This document shows, one piece after another, positions 1 through 8,382 of a stretch of DNA of 61,843 nt. Location of the stretch: contig CAZAFV010000012.1 in NCBI GenBank assembly GCA_964484385.1, positions 1-61,843 on the forward strand, written 5' to 3'. The notes below the pieces were generated by a model. That model was given only the letters and a program-made list of their open reading frames with translations. It searched no databases and was not told where the DNA came from. The DNA is from Poriferisodalis sp964484385 (GTDB lineage Bacteria > Actinomycetota > Acidimicrobiia > Acidimicrobiales > Poriferisodalaceae). Numbering within the stretch: the stretch's first letter is position 1; each line of letters starts with the position of its first letter. The translations under genes and the position numbers were made by a program.

Positions 1-875
1 GCGGCGCAGCCACGGTCACCGTGTCCGGCGCGACCACGACCTACACGGTCACCACCGCCGACGATCAGGCCGACGAGGCCGACGGCACCGTCACCGTCAC
101 GCTGCAGGACGGCACCGGCTACACAGTGTCCGCCACCGCAGCGTCGGCATCGGTGGACGTGGCCGACGACGACGACCCGCCGCCGGTGGTGATCCCCGAA
201 GTGAGCATCACCGCAGGCAGCGCGATCACCGAGGGCGGCACCGCGAGCTTCACGATCACGGCGTCTCCGGCGCCGTCGAGCCCGATCACGGTGAAGGTCG
301 GTGTGTCGGAGTCGGGCAGTTTCGGCGCCGTCGGCGCGGCGACGGTCACCGTGTCGGGCGTGGCCACGACCTACACGGTGACCACGGCCGATGATCAGGC
401 CGACGAGGCTGACGGCACGGTCACGGTGACGCTGCAGGACGGCACCGGCTACACAGTGTCGGCCACGGCAGGGTCGGCGTCGGCGGGCGTGTCCGACAAT
501 GACGACCCGCCTGTCGTCACGCCGCCGGTGGTGACGCCGAGCGGTCCGGTGCTGTCGGTGGGCGACGCGACAGCGGTCGAGGGCGGCAGTCTGCCGGTGA
601 TGGAGTTCACCGTGCGGCTGTCCGAGCCGGCTGCGCAGGCGGTGCGTGTGCATTTCTCGACGCGGCCGGTGACCGCGACCGCGGGCAGCGATTACATGGC
701 GGGCACCTACGATCTGACGTTCAGCCCCGGTCAGACCGAAAAGCAGGCCTACATCTGGATCTGGGACGACCGCGCACCCGAAGGCACCGAGACGTTCGAG
801 GCCGTGCTGTCCGATGCGCGGGGCGCGCCCATCGGCGACGGCGTCGCTGTGGGCACCATCACCGACAACGACTGA
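1..875 (+). CDS. Calx-beta repeat surface protein, C-terminal part (5' end outside window)
   Basis: The frame is open from the first bases of the window, so the protein starts upstream and only about 290 residues are seen. Two near-identical units of about 110 residues (330 nt apart in the DNA) share the core YTVTTADDQADEADGTVTV, and a third, diverged domain ends in a GTITDND-type motif. These are hallmarks of Calx-beta/cadherin-like beta-sandwich repeats, usually in secreted or surface proteins that bind calcium or act in adhesion. The linkers are rich in Asp and Pro (DDDDPPPVV). No anchor, membrane helix or sorting motif follows the last repeat before the TGA. The partner bound is unknown. 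Confidence 0.85.
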   Translation, partial: GAATVTVSGATTTYTVTTADDQADEADGTVTVTLQDGTGYTVSATAASASVDVADDDDPPPVVIPEVSITAGSAITEGGTASFTITASPAPSSPITVKVGVSESGSFGAVGAATVTVSGVATTYTVTTADDQADEADGTVTVTLQDGTGYTVSATAGSASAGVSDNDDPPVVTPPVVTPSGPVLSVGDATAVEGGSLPVMEFTVRLSEPAAQAVRVHFSTRPVTATAGSDYMAGTYDLTFSPGQTEKQAYIWIWDDRAPEGTETFEAVLSDARGAPIGDGVAVGTITDND

Positions 876-907
876 GCCCCACGAGCAGCGCAGCCGGACG
901 CCGGCGA

Positions 908-2053
908 TCAGTCGCGCTGCAGGACGTGGACGACGCAGACGGCGCCCACTCCCACCATGTGAGCCAGACCGGTGCGAGCGTCAGGGTGCTGCCGGGCGCC
1001 TGCCTCGCCGCGAAGCTGGGCGGCAATCTCGCAGATCTGGCCGATGCCGGTCGGTCCGATGGGATGCCCCATGGCGAGCAGCCCGCCCGACGGGCTGACG
1101 GCAACTCGTCCGCCGATGTCGAACTCGCCGTTCATGAGGTGCTCGACGGCGTTGCCGGGCTCGCTCAGGCCCATCGCCTCGACGTACAGCAGCTCCTCGA
1201 CGGTGAAGGCATCGTGCAGCTCCACGATGTCGATCCCGGCGGGCTCGACTGCCGCATCGGCCAGCGCTTGGGCCGTGGTGTCTCGGGTCAGCGCCGCATC
1301 GAAATTCTCGCCGTCGCAGACGGTCTCGGACCGCGCGGCCGAGGCGAGCACGCGCACGCAACGTCGGGGGTCGAGGCCGAGACGTTCGATGGCGTCGACG
1401 GAGGCGACGACAGCTGCTGCTGCGCCCTCGCCGATCGGCGTGCACTGCGGGCGGGTGAGCACCCCGCTGATCTGCGGCGCCGCCATGATCTGCTCGAGCG
1501 TTCGGGGCTCGCGGCGCTGCGCGTTGGGGTTGAGGGCGCCGTTGCGCGTGTTCTTGACCGCGACAGCGGCGAAGTGCCCCGGTTCTGCTCCGTGCTCGTG
1601 CATGTAGCGCTCGGCGAGCAGCGCGAAGTGCGTGAACGGCGCGACCCGGCTGCCGAGAAGATCCCTCGCTCCGGCGGCCGCATGGGGCGAGGAGAACTGC
1701 AGCGGCTTGTCGACCCCCACAGCGATCGCCACGTCGCAGATGCCGGCGGCGACCTCGATGCAGGCCTGCCGGAACGCACTCGATCCCGATGCCGAGGCGT
1801 TCTCGATCTGCACCATCGGGATGCCGGTGGAGCCCAGATGGCGGTACATGAGCCGCGACAGCGCCATGGAGGTGACGGCGGTGCCGGTGTAGGCCGACTC
1901 GACGTCGGACCAGTGCATCCCGGCATCGGCCAAGGCGCTTCGCACGGCGTGGACGCCGAGCGCCGTGTAGGCCGTGTCGCTCGGCCGCTGGTAGGGATGC
2001 AGGCCCACGCCCACGACATGCACGGGCCGCAGTCCGGACAGCGGGCGGCTCAT
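908..2053 (-). CDS. Thiolase-like protein (SCP2/Ltp type), catalytic Cys replaced by Ser
   Basis: 381 residues, the usual size of an SCP2/lipid-transfer-type thiolase. The ATG at 2053 overlaps the stop of the DUF35 gene (ATGA), so I prefer it to the upstream frame extension. Thiolase-fold marks are the HDAFT segment and the GGLLAMGHPIGPTG segment near the C-terminus. At the nucleophile position, where thiolases have N-A-C-x-[ST]-G, the sequence reads NASASG (Ser87), so the acyl-accepting Cys is absent. In the actinobacterial sterol side-chain pathway, Ltp2-type thiolase folds paired with a DUF35 protein act as retro-aldolases rather than thiolases. The DUF35 partner upstream makes that role plausible here; the substrate is unknown. 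Confidence 0.85.
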   Translation of the reverse strand: MSRPLSGLRPVHVVGVGLHPYQRPSDTAYTALGVHAVRSALADAGMHWSDVESAYTGTAVTSMALSRLMYRHLGSTGIPMVQIENASASGSSAFRQACIEVAAGICDVAIAVGVDKPLQFSSPHAAAGARDLLGSRVAPFTHFALLAERYMHEHGAEPGHFAAVAVKNTRNGALNPNAQRREPRTLEQIMAAPQISGVLTRPQCTPIGEGAAAAVVASVDAIERLGLDPRRCVRVLASAARSETVCDGENFDAALTRDTTAQALADAAVEPAGIDIVELHDAFTVEELLYVEAMGLSEPGNAVEHLMNGEFDIGGRVAVSPSGGLLAMGHPIGPTGIGQICEIAAQLRGEAGARQHPDARTGLAHMVGVGAVCVVHVLQRD

Positions 2054-2454
2054 TGCGCGGTCCCGGCGAACGACGGCTCGACGATGTCGTTGCCGTCGTC
2101 GTCGACGCGAACCGTCTGCCACACACCGCGGACCTGATCGCCGACCCGAAGCTCGTGAGCCGCCCCCGTCGCGACCATGGCCCGGACGAGCGGCCCGGCG
2201 TCGAGCCGGACCTCGGCCACCGTGAAGGGTGCCGGGGGCTCGCCGCGATGGCGATGCACCGTGGCAATCGAGTGGACACGGCCCGTCGTGGCTAGCGAAA
2301 CCGGCTCAAGGCAACTCTCTGGCGCACCGCATGCGTCGCAGCCGAGCGTCAGCGGCGGGAACGACACTCGCCCGCAGCGGCTGCACGCCGTGCCCCGCAG
2401 GCGCGGACTGTCTGCCGAAGGGGCGTACAGCTCGGGTTGCGCTGCGATTTTCAC
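2050..2454 (-). CDS. DUF35 OB-fold / zinc-ribbon acyl-CoA-associated protein
   Basis: 134 residues. A rubredoxin-like zinc ribbon (CSRCG, then CDACG 16 residues later) near residues 24-45 is followed by an OB-fold with the VHSIATVHRHRG and PFTVAEVRLD strands. This is the DUF35 architecture, whose members form complexes with thiolase-like or MaoC-like proteins and bind acyl-CoA. I chose the GTG at 2454 because a GGGAG ribosome-binding site lies just upstream; the longer frame adds a low-complexity leader. Its stop overlaps the start of the thiolase-like gene by 4 nt, indicating coupled translation and very probably a complex. The pair diverges from the acyl-CoA ligase operon at 2605. Confidence 0.88.
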   Translation of the reverse strand: MKIAAQPELYAPSADSPRLRGTACSRCGRVSFPPLTLGCDACGAPESCLEPVSLATTGRVHSIATVHRHRGEPPAPFTVAEVRLDAGPLVRAMVATGAAHELRVGDQVRGVWQTVRVDDDGNDIVEPSFAGTAQ

Positions 2455-2604
2455 GGGCGGCTCCCGCTGTCTCTCAGTGGCGGCTGATGCTGCGAAGCTA
2501 CTGCTTGTCCGGCTTGCCTGGCGTTCGGCCGCTGGGTAGGTTCGGGCTGTCAAATCGGACGCGGCGCTTCAGTCGGCTGCCGCCACGATGCGGGCGGGCG
2601 CCAC

Positions 2605-4146
2605 ATGCTGAACGAACCCGAGCAGGGGACGCCGGAGTACTGGGCCGAGTCGAGGCCAGACGCAGTCGCGGTGATCTCGGGCGACCGGGCCATGACGTAC
2701 GCCGAGTGGAACGATGCAGCCGACCGGGCGGCCGAAGTGCTCGTCGGCATGGGTTTGCGGCCCGGCGATCGCATCGGGATGCGATTCCGACTCGGATTCG
2801 CGTGGTTCGTGCTCCAGCGAGCGCTGCAGAAGATCGGTGTGGCCCAGGTTGCGGTTAACTGGAAGCTGACGCCCGCCGAAGCGGCCTACATCGTGGCCGA
2901 CAGCGGCGCCAAGGGCCTGTTCTGCGACGACCCCGACCTGGCGGGCTGGGAAGCCCACGACATCGGCCTGCTGGTGTCGGCAGGGCAGCCGCCCGGCGAC
3001 ATCGGGGTCGCCTATGCGGATCTGGTCGCCCCGGGTCAGGCGCCGAAGCGCTTCGGCCCACGGCGTGCGGACATGATGCTCTACACCTCGGGGACCACCG
3101 GCGCGCCTCGCGGCGTGACGCTGCCTGACCGCGCAGGCCTCGACCTCGGGCGGCTGCTCAGGTACGCCGCGTCGGTGGGCTCGGTGCCGCCGTACCCCGA
3201 CGATGCCATCGTGCTGCTGTCGATGCCGGTGCATCACGGCGCCGGACCGGCGATCGCCTCGGCGGCCTGCGCCAAGGGCGGAACGTCGGTGCTGCTCGAT
3301 CCCTACGATCCTGTCGAGGCGCTGCAGCTCATCGAGCGTCACCGGGTCCAGGCATGGACGGCCGTGCCGACGATGCTGCTGCGCATCCAGGCGCTCCCCG
3401 CGGAGGTGCTCGACCGGTACGACGTGTCGTCACTGCGCGCGCTGGCGACTGGCGCTGCTGCCGTGCCGCAGTCGCTCAAGGAGTGGATCGTGGAGCAGTG
3501 GGGCTCTGACCTTCTGTGGGAGGTCTACGGGTGCAGCGAAGCCGGCCTGCTCACCTACATCGCGCCCGAGCATCAGCTGACCAAGCCGGGCAGCAGCGGT
3601 CTGCCGTTCGACGGCGTCGAACTCGCCGTCGTCGACGGCGACTGGAACCGCTGCGCACCCGGCGAGACCGGGGAGATCGCCGCCAACACCCCGGTGGTGC
3701 TGAGCGGCTATCTCGGCGAGGAACCGCTCGGTCCCGACACGGTCAGGGACGGCTTCTATCGCACCGGCGACGTCGGACACCTCGACGAGGACGGGTTCCT
3801 GTTCATCACCGACCGGGTCAAGGACATGATCGTCGCTGGTGGCGTCAACATCTACCCCGCAGAGATCGAGAACGCCATCGTCGCTCACCCTGGCGTGGAG
3901 GTCTGCGCGGTCATCGGCGTTCCCCACGACGACTTCGGCGAGCAGCCCATGGCGTTCGTTGTCAGCGCACCGGGGAGCGACATCGGCGAGGCCGCCATCC
4001 GCACGTTCCTTGACGGGCGACTGGCATCGTTCAAGCTGCCCCGCCGGTTCGAGTTTGTCGACGAGCTGCCGGTGAGCCCGGTGGGCAAGGTGCTCAAGAA
4101 CGAGCTGCGGGCCCCGTTCTGGGACGGACGTGAGCGCCGTGTGTGA
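2605..4146 (+). CDS. Acyl-CoA synthetase (AMP-forming, ANL superfamily)
   Basis: 513 residues, full length for a fatty-acid or aromatic acyl-CoA ligase. It should activate a carboxylic acid with ATP to an acyl-adenylate and then to the CoA thioester in the cytoplasm. Visible motifs are the P-loop YTSGTTGAPRGV (about residues 157-168), YGCSEAG (A5-like), YRTGDVGHLDEDGF with the A7 Asp, the hinge DRVKDMIVAGG, and the A10 lysine in PVGKVLKNELR. It heads a plus-strand group with the enoyl-CoA hydratase and the SDR, and faces the DUF35/thiolase pair, which suggests one degradative pathway. The acid substrate cannot be read from sequence. Confidence 0.92.
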   Translation: MLNEPEQGTPEYWAESRPDAVAVISGDRAMTYAEWNDAADRAAEVLVGMGLRPGDRIGMRFRLGFAWFVLQRALQKIGVAQVAVNWKLTPAEAAYIVADSGAKGLFCDDPDLAGWEAHDIGLLVSAGQPPGDIGVAYADLVAPGQAPKRFGPRRADMMLYTSGTTGAPRGVTLPDRAGLDLGRLLRYAASVGSVPPYPDDAIVLLSMPVHHGAGPAIASAACAKGGTSVLLDPYDPVEALQLIERHRVQAWTAVPTMLLRIQALPAEVLDRYDVSSLRALATGAAAVPQSLKEWIVEQWGSDLLWEVYGCSEAGLLTYIAPEHQLTKPGSSGLPFDGVELAVVDGDWNRCAPGETGEIAANTPVVLSGYLGEEPLGPDTVRDGFYRTGDVGHLDEDGFLFITDRVKDMIVAGGVNIYPAEIENAIVAHPGVEVCAVIGVPHDDFGEQPMAFVVSAPGSDIGEAAIRTFLDGRLASFKLPRRFEFVDELPVSPVGKVLKNELRAPFWDGRERRV

Positions 4147-4205
4147 ACAGCACGCAAGCCCGCGGGGCCGCCGCCTCCGGAATCGCACGGTGATCGGAGG
4201 CGCCG

Positions 4206-5009
4206 GTGTCGCCCGCTGAGATTCCCGGTGCCGATCCGACCGGCGCTGACGCCATCGCCAGCGAGCGCGTCGGAGATCACTTGGCGGTCATCCGCATCGA
4301 CCGGCCGCATCGACGCAATGCGTTCGACGGAGCCACGGCCGCAGCGATGGAAGCGGCGATCGATGCCTACGAAGATGACGACTCGCTGCGGTGTGCCATC
4401 CTGACCGGTTCCGATCAGGTGTTCTCCTCGGGGCAGGACCTCATCGCGGCGGCCCACGGTGACATGGGCGTGGCGCCGCGCCGGGGCGGGTTCGGCATCA
4501 TGGCCGTCCCGCCGACGAAGCCGATCATCGCCGCCGTGGAAGGCCATGCGCTCGCCGGCGGCCTCGAGCTGTGCCTCGCCTGCGATCTCGTCGTGGCGTC
4601 GCGGACCGCGACGATGGGGCTTCCCGAGGCTGCGCGCTCGCTGGTCGCGGTGGGGGGAGGCCTGTTCCGGCTGCCCAAGCGGATCCCGTATCACCTCGCG
4701 ATGGAATTGGCGCTCACCGGCAACGCGTGGTCGGCAGAGCGGATGGCCGAACTGGGGCTCGTCAACAGGCTGACCGAGCCCGGCCAGGCGTTGCCGGGCT
4801 CCATCGAGCTTGCCCGTGAGGTTCTGCGGGCCGGTCCCCTCGCAGTGCGGGCCAGCAAGCAGATCGTACGGCACGCCTACGACTGGCACGATGCCGACGG
4901 CTGGGCGAACCAGATGGAGTTCGCCGCCCCAGTGATGGCGTCGGAGGATCTGCAGGAGGGCTTGCGGGCATTCGCCGACAAGCGTGACCCCGTCTGGAAA
5001 GGCCGCTGA
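4206..5009 (+). CDS. Enoyl-CoA hydratase/isomerase family protein (crotonase fold)
   Basis: 267 residues with a GTG start preceded by GGAGG at 4196-4200. Crotonase-fold marks are the first oxyanion-hole segment FSSGQDL, the second in HALAGGLELCLACD, and GLPEAARSLVAVGGG. Both glutamates that act in classical hydratases have counterparts (Glu of GGLEL and Glu of GLPEA), so hydration of a trans-2-enoyl-CoA is chemically possible; isomerase or lyase activities of the superfamily are not excluded. It lies 59 nt after the acyl-CoA ligase and overlaps the following SDR gene by 26 nt, consistent with one operon. Confidence 0.9.
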   Translation: MSPAEIPGADPTGADAIASERVGDHLAVIRIDRPHRRNAFDGATAAAMEAAIDAYEDDDSLRCAILTGSDQVFSSGQDLIAAAHGDMGVAPRRGGFGIMAVPPTKPIIAAVEGHALAGGLELCLACDLVVASRTATMGLPEAARSLVAVGGGLFRLPKRIPYHLAMELALTGNAWSAERMAELGLVNRLTEPGQALPGSIELAREVLRAGPLAVRASKQIVRHAYDWHDADGWANQMEFAAPVMASEDLQEGLRAFADKRDPVWKGR

Positions 5010-5940
5010 CCTGCTGATCGAACCGACTGTCCGAACCGACCTGCTCGGGGGCCGCACCGCGGTGGTCACCGGCGGATCGCGCGGCATCGGCGGTGCGACT
5101 GCGACGATGCTTGCGGCCAACGGCGCCCATGTCGTCATCGCCGATGTCGATGCAGCCAAGGCGCACGAAGCCGTCGCCGGTCTCGACGAGGCATTCGGGG
5201 CAGGCACGGCCAGCGCATTCGCGGCCGACCTCGTCGCGCCCGGCGCATGCGACCACCTCGTAGCGCACACGCTCGAGACGTGCGGCGGGCTCGACATCGT
5301 GGTCAACAACGCCGGCTACGCCTGGGACGGCGGCATCCACTCGATGAGCGACGAGCAGTTCCAGGCGATGCTCGACATCCATCTGGTCGTGCCCTTCCGT
5401 CTTGCCCGAGCCTGCGCGCCGGTCTTCCGTGCTGCGGCCGAGGCCGACGACGAGGCGGGACGGCCCCGGCATCGTAAGACGGTGATGGTCTCGTCGATGG
5501 CGGGCGAGTGGGGTCTCGCGGGCGCCGGCAACTACGCCGCCGCGAAGGCCGGCGTGCTCGGGCTGATGCGCACACTCGCCCAGGAGTGGGGTCGTCACCG
5601 GGTGAACGTGAACGCCGTGGCGTTCGGGATCATTCAGACCAGGTTCGGCCTGCCTCAGTCGCCTCACGAGGTCATCGAGACGGGCGGGCGGAAGATCCAT
5701 GTGGGCATGCCCGCCAAGCAGGCAGAGCGCCTCGGCGTGCGGGCCGATGCCGAGAACCCGCCCACCGACGAAGAGACCTACGCCGCGAGGCCGATGCCGA
5801 ATCGGGCAGTCGCGCTCGGCCGCTCGGGCACGATCAGCGACGCCGCCAACGCCATCTTCTGGCTGTGTTCGCCCATGAGCGATTACCTGACCGGGCAGGT
5901 AATCGCTGTCAACGGCGGCGCCCGTGGCGGCATGAGCTGA
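4984..5940 (+). CDS. Short-chain dehydrogenase/reductase (SDR)
   Basis: 318 residues, long for a classical SDR because of an insertion of about 50 residues before the C-terminal strand. The Rossmann motif TGGSRGIG is at about 29-36, NNAG follows, and the catalytic Ser (VSSMAGEW) and Y-x3-K (YAAAK) are intact. The end YLTGQVIAVNGGARGGMS is typical of the FabG-like group. The GTG at 4984 overlaps the hydratase by 26 nt; no in-frame ATG or GTG lies between it and the Rossmann motif, which supports this start. It is expected to oxidise a 3-hydroxyacyl-CoA or related alcohol with NAD(P) in the same pathway as its neighbours. Confidence 0.9.
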   Translation: MTPSGKAADLLIEPTVRTDLLGGRTAVVTGGSRGIGGATATMLAANGAHVVIADVDAAKAHEAVAGLDEAFGAGTASAFAADLVAPGACDHLVAHTLETCGGLDIVVNNAGYAWDGGIHSMSDEQFQAMLDIHLVVPFRLARACAPVFRAAAEADDEAGRPRHRKTVMVSSMAGEWGLAGAGNYAAAKAGVLGLMRTLAQEWGRHRVNVNAVAFGIIQTRFGLPQSPHEVIETGGRKIHVGMPAKQAERLGVRADAENPPTDEETYAARPMPNRAVALGRSGTISDAANAIFWLCSPMSDYLTGQVIAVNGGARGGMS

Positions 5941-5999
5941 TCTGGTTGCGCACTCCGCTGCGGGGAGGGCTCTCAGCAGTCGGTGGGCCCGAGAGTCGC

Positions 6000-7460
6000 T
6001 CAGGGCAGCAGGACGTTGGGGTTGAGCAGGCCGACCGGGTCGAGCGCCCGCTTGATGGCGCCGAATGCGGCCAGCTCGGCCTCGCTGCGGTTGAGATGCA
6101 GCTGGGAGAGCTTGGCGGTGCCGATGCCGTGCTCAGCCGAGATGCTGCCGCCGAGCTCGGCGACGTAGCGCAGCACAGCGTCATCCACCTCGTCGGCCGG
6201 TTCGGCGCCGCCGGGACCCAGCACGTTGACGTGCACGTTGCCGTCGCCGAGGTGGCCGAACAGCAGCGGCTGGGCGTCGGGGTCGGTCGCTCGGACCACA
6301 TCGGGCACGCCGTCGACGAACTCGGCGAGGCGGGCCGCTGGCAAGGTCACGTCCAGCTTGTGGGGGATGCCGGCCGCCGAGATCGCCTCGGTGACGTTCT
6401 CGCGGAACGCCCACAGCCGCTGGCGGGCTGCGGGATCGAGCGCTACCGCTGCATCGACGACGAGATCCGCCAGTTCTTCGACCGCAGCACCGAGCTCGTC
6501 GCTGGGATCGGTGCGTGCCGCGGCTTCGGCGATCAGCCACGCTCCGCCGCGGGCGTCTTCGCCCGGAGCGTCGTCGGACGTGCCGCCGGTGCGTCGGTCG
6601 GGCAGGCTGCGGTGCGGATCGCTGCCGAGGCTGCCGACAGGCGGGGTGACGCCGAGGTGGCGCGAGACGAGCGCCATGGCTCCTTCGAAGACGGCTTCCA
6701 GCGCATGCAGCGAGCCGACGCTGCGACGCAGCGCCGCGGCTGCGCTGACCGCATCGGCGGCCGTCTCGAACGCCAACAGCGCGGTAGCGCGCTCAGGCTG
6801 GGTGGGGTGCAGTCGCAGCCGCACCCTCGTGATGACGCCGAGCGTGCCCTCGCTGCCCGCCAGCAGGCTCCCGAGGTCGTAGCCGGTGTTGTCCTTCTCC
6901 AGGCCTGCGAGGTGGCTCACGACCGTGCCGTCGGCGAGCACTGCTTCGATGCCGACGACCTGGGCTCGCATGGCGCCGTAGCGCAGCACGTTGATGCCAC
7001 CCGCGTTGGTGGCGACCATTCCGCCGATCGTGGCCGAGTCGCGCGCTGCAAGGTCGACACCGATGCTCAGGCCCGCCGCTGCCACGTGCGCCTGGGCATC
7101 GGCCAGCGTCACCCCTGCACCCAGCGTCACCTGCGATGCGAGTTCGTCCACCTGTTCGCAGTCGTTCAACCGCCGCATCGACAGCACCGCTTCGCCGGCG
7201 AGCGGCACGCTGCCGCCGACGAGGCCGGTGTTGCCGCCCTGGGGCACCACGGCGATGCGCGCTCTCGCCAGCACGCCCATCACGGCGGCGGTCTCGGCGG
7301 TGTCGCCGGGTCGGATCACCAGCGGTGTGGCGCCGGCGAAACGGCGGGTCCAGTCGATGCTGTAGCCGGCTGTCATCTCCGGATCGTGCAGGACGTGTGC
7401 CGCCCCGACGATTCCCGTCAGCTCGTCGATCAGCTCTGCATCGACAACACCGGTGCTCAT
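6000..7460 (-). CDS. FAD-linked oxidase / D-2-hydroxyacid dehydrogenase (GlcD/Dld-like)
   Basis: 486 residues from the ATG at 7460, which overlaps the stop of the phosphodiesterase gene by 4 nt; the longer frame upstream only reads through that gene. The PCMH-type FAD domain has RPGDTAETAAVM, the glycine-rich VPQGGNTGLVGGSVPL and GSEGTLGVITRVRL. The C-terminal FAD-oxidase domain has LLFGHLGDGNVHVNVLG and SAEHGIGTAKLSQL. This family oxidises D-lactate, D-2-hydroxyglutarate or glycolate and passes electrons to a flavoprotein, cytochrome or quinone. It is distinct from the glcDEF operon at 18.7 kb. A short segment around RRTGGTSDDAPGEDARGG looks like an insertion. Confidence 0.9.
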   Translation of the reverse strand: MSTGVVDAELIDELTGIVGAAHVLHDPEMTAGYSIDWTRRFAGATPLVIRPGDTAETAAVMGVLARARIAVVPQGGNTGLVGGSVPLAGEAVLSMRRLNDCEQVDELASQVTLGAGVTLADAQAHVAAAGLSIGVDLAARDSATIGGMVATNAGGINVLRYGAMRAQVVGIEAVLADGTVVSHLAGLEKDNTGYDLGSLLAGSEGTLGVITRVRLRLHPTQPERATALLAFETAADAVSAAAALRRSVGSLHALEAVFEGAMALVSRHLGVTPPVGSLGSDPHRSLPDRRTGGTSDDAPGEDARGGAWLIAEAAARTDPSDELGAAVEELADLVVDAAVALDPAARQRLWAFRENVTEAISAAGIPHKLDVTLPAARLAEFVDGVPDVVRATDPDAQPLLFGHLGDGNVHVNVLGPGGAEPADEVDDAVLRYVAELGGSISAEHGIGTAKLSQLHLNRSEAELAAFGAIKRALDPVGLLNPNVLLP

Positions 7461-8287
7461 GAGTCGGCCTCGGCGGGCCCCGGCCACTGGCCCCGAGCGC
7501 TGAGCACGTCGAGCAGGACTCTGGGCTCGTCGGTCATGATGCCGTCGACGTTGATGTCGAGCAGGCGGTCCATCTCGGCGGGATCGTCGATGGTCCACAC
7601 GTGCACGGCCATTCCGGCCCGGTGCGCATAGTCGACCAGCCGGCGGGTTGCGAGCGGGATCGGTCCTTGCCGCAGCGGGATCGACGCGATTCGCCCCCGG
7701 AAGGGACGGTCGGGCGACGTGCGGCCTGCCGACCCTGCCCGCGCCGAGCGGCGCTTGCGCACCGGCAGTCTCGCGATGCTGAGCATCCGGAGCCGAGCGA
7801 TCTCTTGCGGACTAAAGCTCAGGCACACTGCGCCGCCGAAGGCTTGATCCACCCGCTCCAACCGTTCGTCGGAGAACGAGCCGATGCACACACGATCCAG
7901 CACGCCCGGCCGCCGCAGTGCCTCGATGAGCGGCTCGACGGCGGCATCGGTCTTGGGATCGATGCTGATGCGCACGTCGTCGAACGCGTCGAGCAGTTCC
8001 TCGAGCCGGGGAATCGGCTCGCCGTCGACGCGTGCCCGCGACACCTCGCTCCAGGTCATCTCCGAGATGCGCCCGTCGAGGTCCGAGGTGGGGGAGAGCA
8101 TGTCGTCGTGGAACACGGCCAGCACCCCGTCGGAGGTTGCCTGCACGTCGGTTTCCAGGTGGCGGTAGCCGAGTCCCACCGCACCCTCGAATGCAGCCAT
8201 CGTGTTCTGCGGCCAGACGGCGCTGCCGCCACGATGGGCTATCGGCACCGGACCCGGCTCGTCCAGGTACGGATGTTGCGACGTCAC
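7457..8287 (-). CDS. Glycerophosphodiester phosphodiesterase
   Basis: 276 residues of the GDPD TIM-barrel family, which hydrolyses glycerophosphodiesters to glycerol-3-phosphate and an alcohol. The catalytic and metal-binding pattern is visible: AHRGG (His18, Arg19), ETD (Glu45, Asp47) and VFHDD (His60). The commonly conserved ENT triplet reads QNT here. The end has VHVWTIDDPAEMDRLLDINVDGIMTDEP without the quotation of any longer run, typical of the last barrel strands. There is no signal peptide, so it is probably cytoplasmic. A basic stretch VRKRRSARAGSAGRTSPDR in the middle looks like a lineage-specific insertion. It is the first gene of a two-gene minus-strand operon with the FAD oxidase. 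Confidence 0.9.
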   Translation of the reverse strand: MTSQHPYLDEPGPVPIAHRGGSAVWPQNTMAAFEGAVGLGYRHLETDVQATSDGVLAVFHDDMLSPTSDLDGRISEMTWSEVSRARVDGEPIPRLEELLDAFDDVRISIDPKTDAAVEPLIEALRRPGVLDRVCIGSFSDERLERVDQAFGGAVCLSFSPQEIARLRMLSIARLPVRKRRSARAGSAGRTSPDRPFRGRIASIPLRQGPIPLATRRLVDYAHRAGMAVHVWTIDDPAEMDRLLDINVDGIMTDEPRVLLDVLSARGQWPGPAEADS

Positions 8288-8382
8288 AGCGCAAGTATCG
8301 CCGCTCGCCTGCTTGATCCATGGGCCGGCAACGCTGAACCGCGCAGATGGCGCCGGGTCCTGCCACCGGTACCGTCACGTCG

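Noticed and set aside
5508..7631. A 707-codon plus-strand open frame over the SDR end and the FAD oxidase
   Set aside because: It crosses two clear genes in other frames and has random-looking Arg/Gly/Ala composition.
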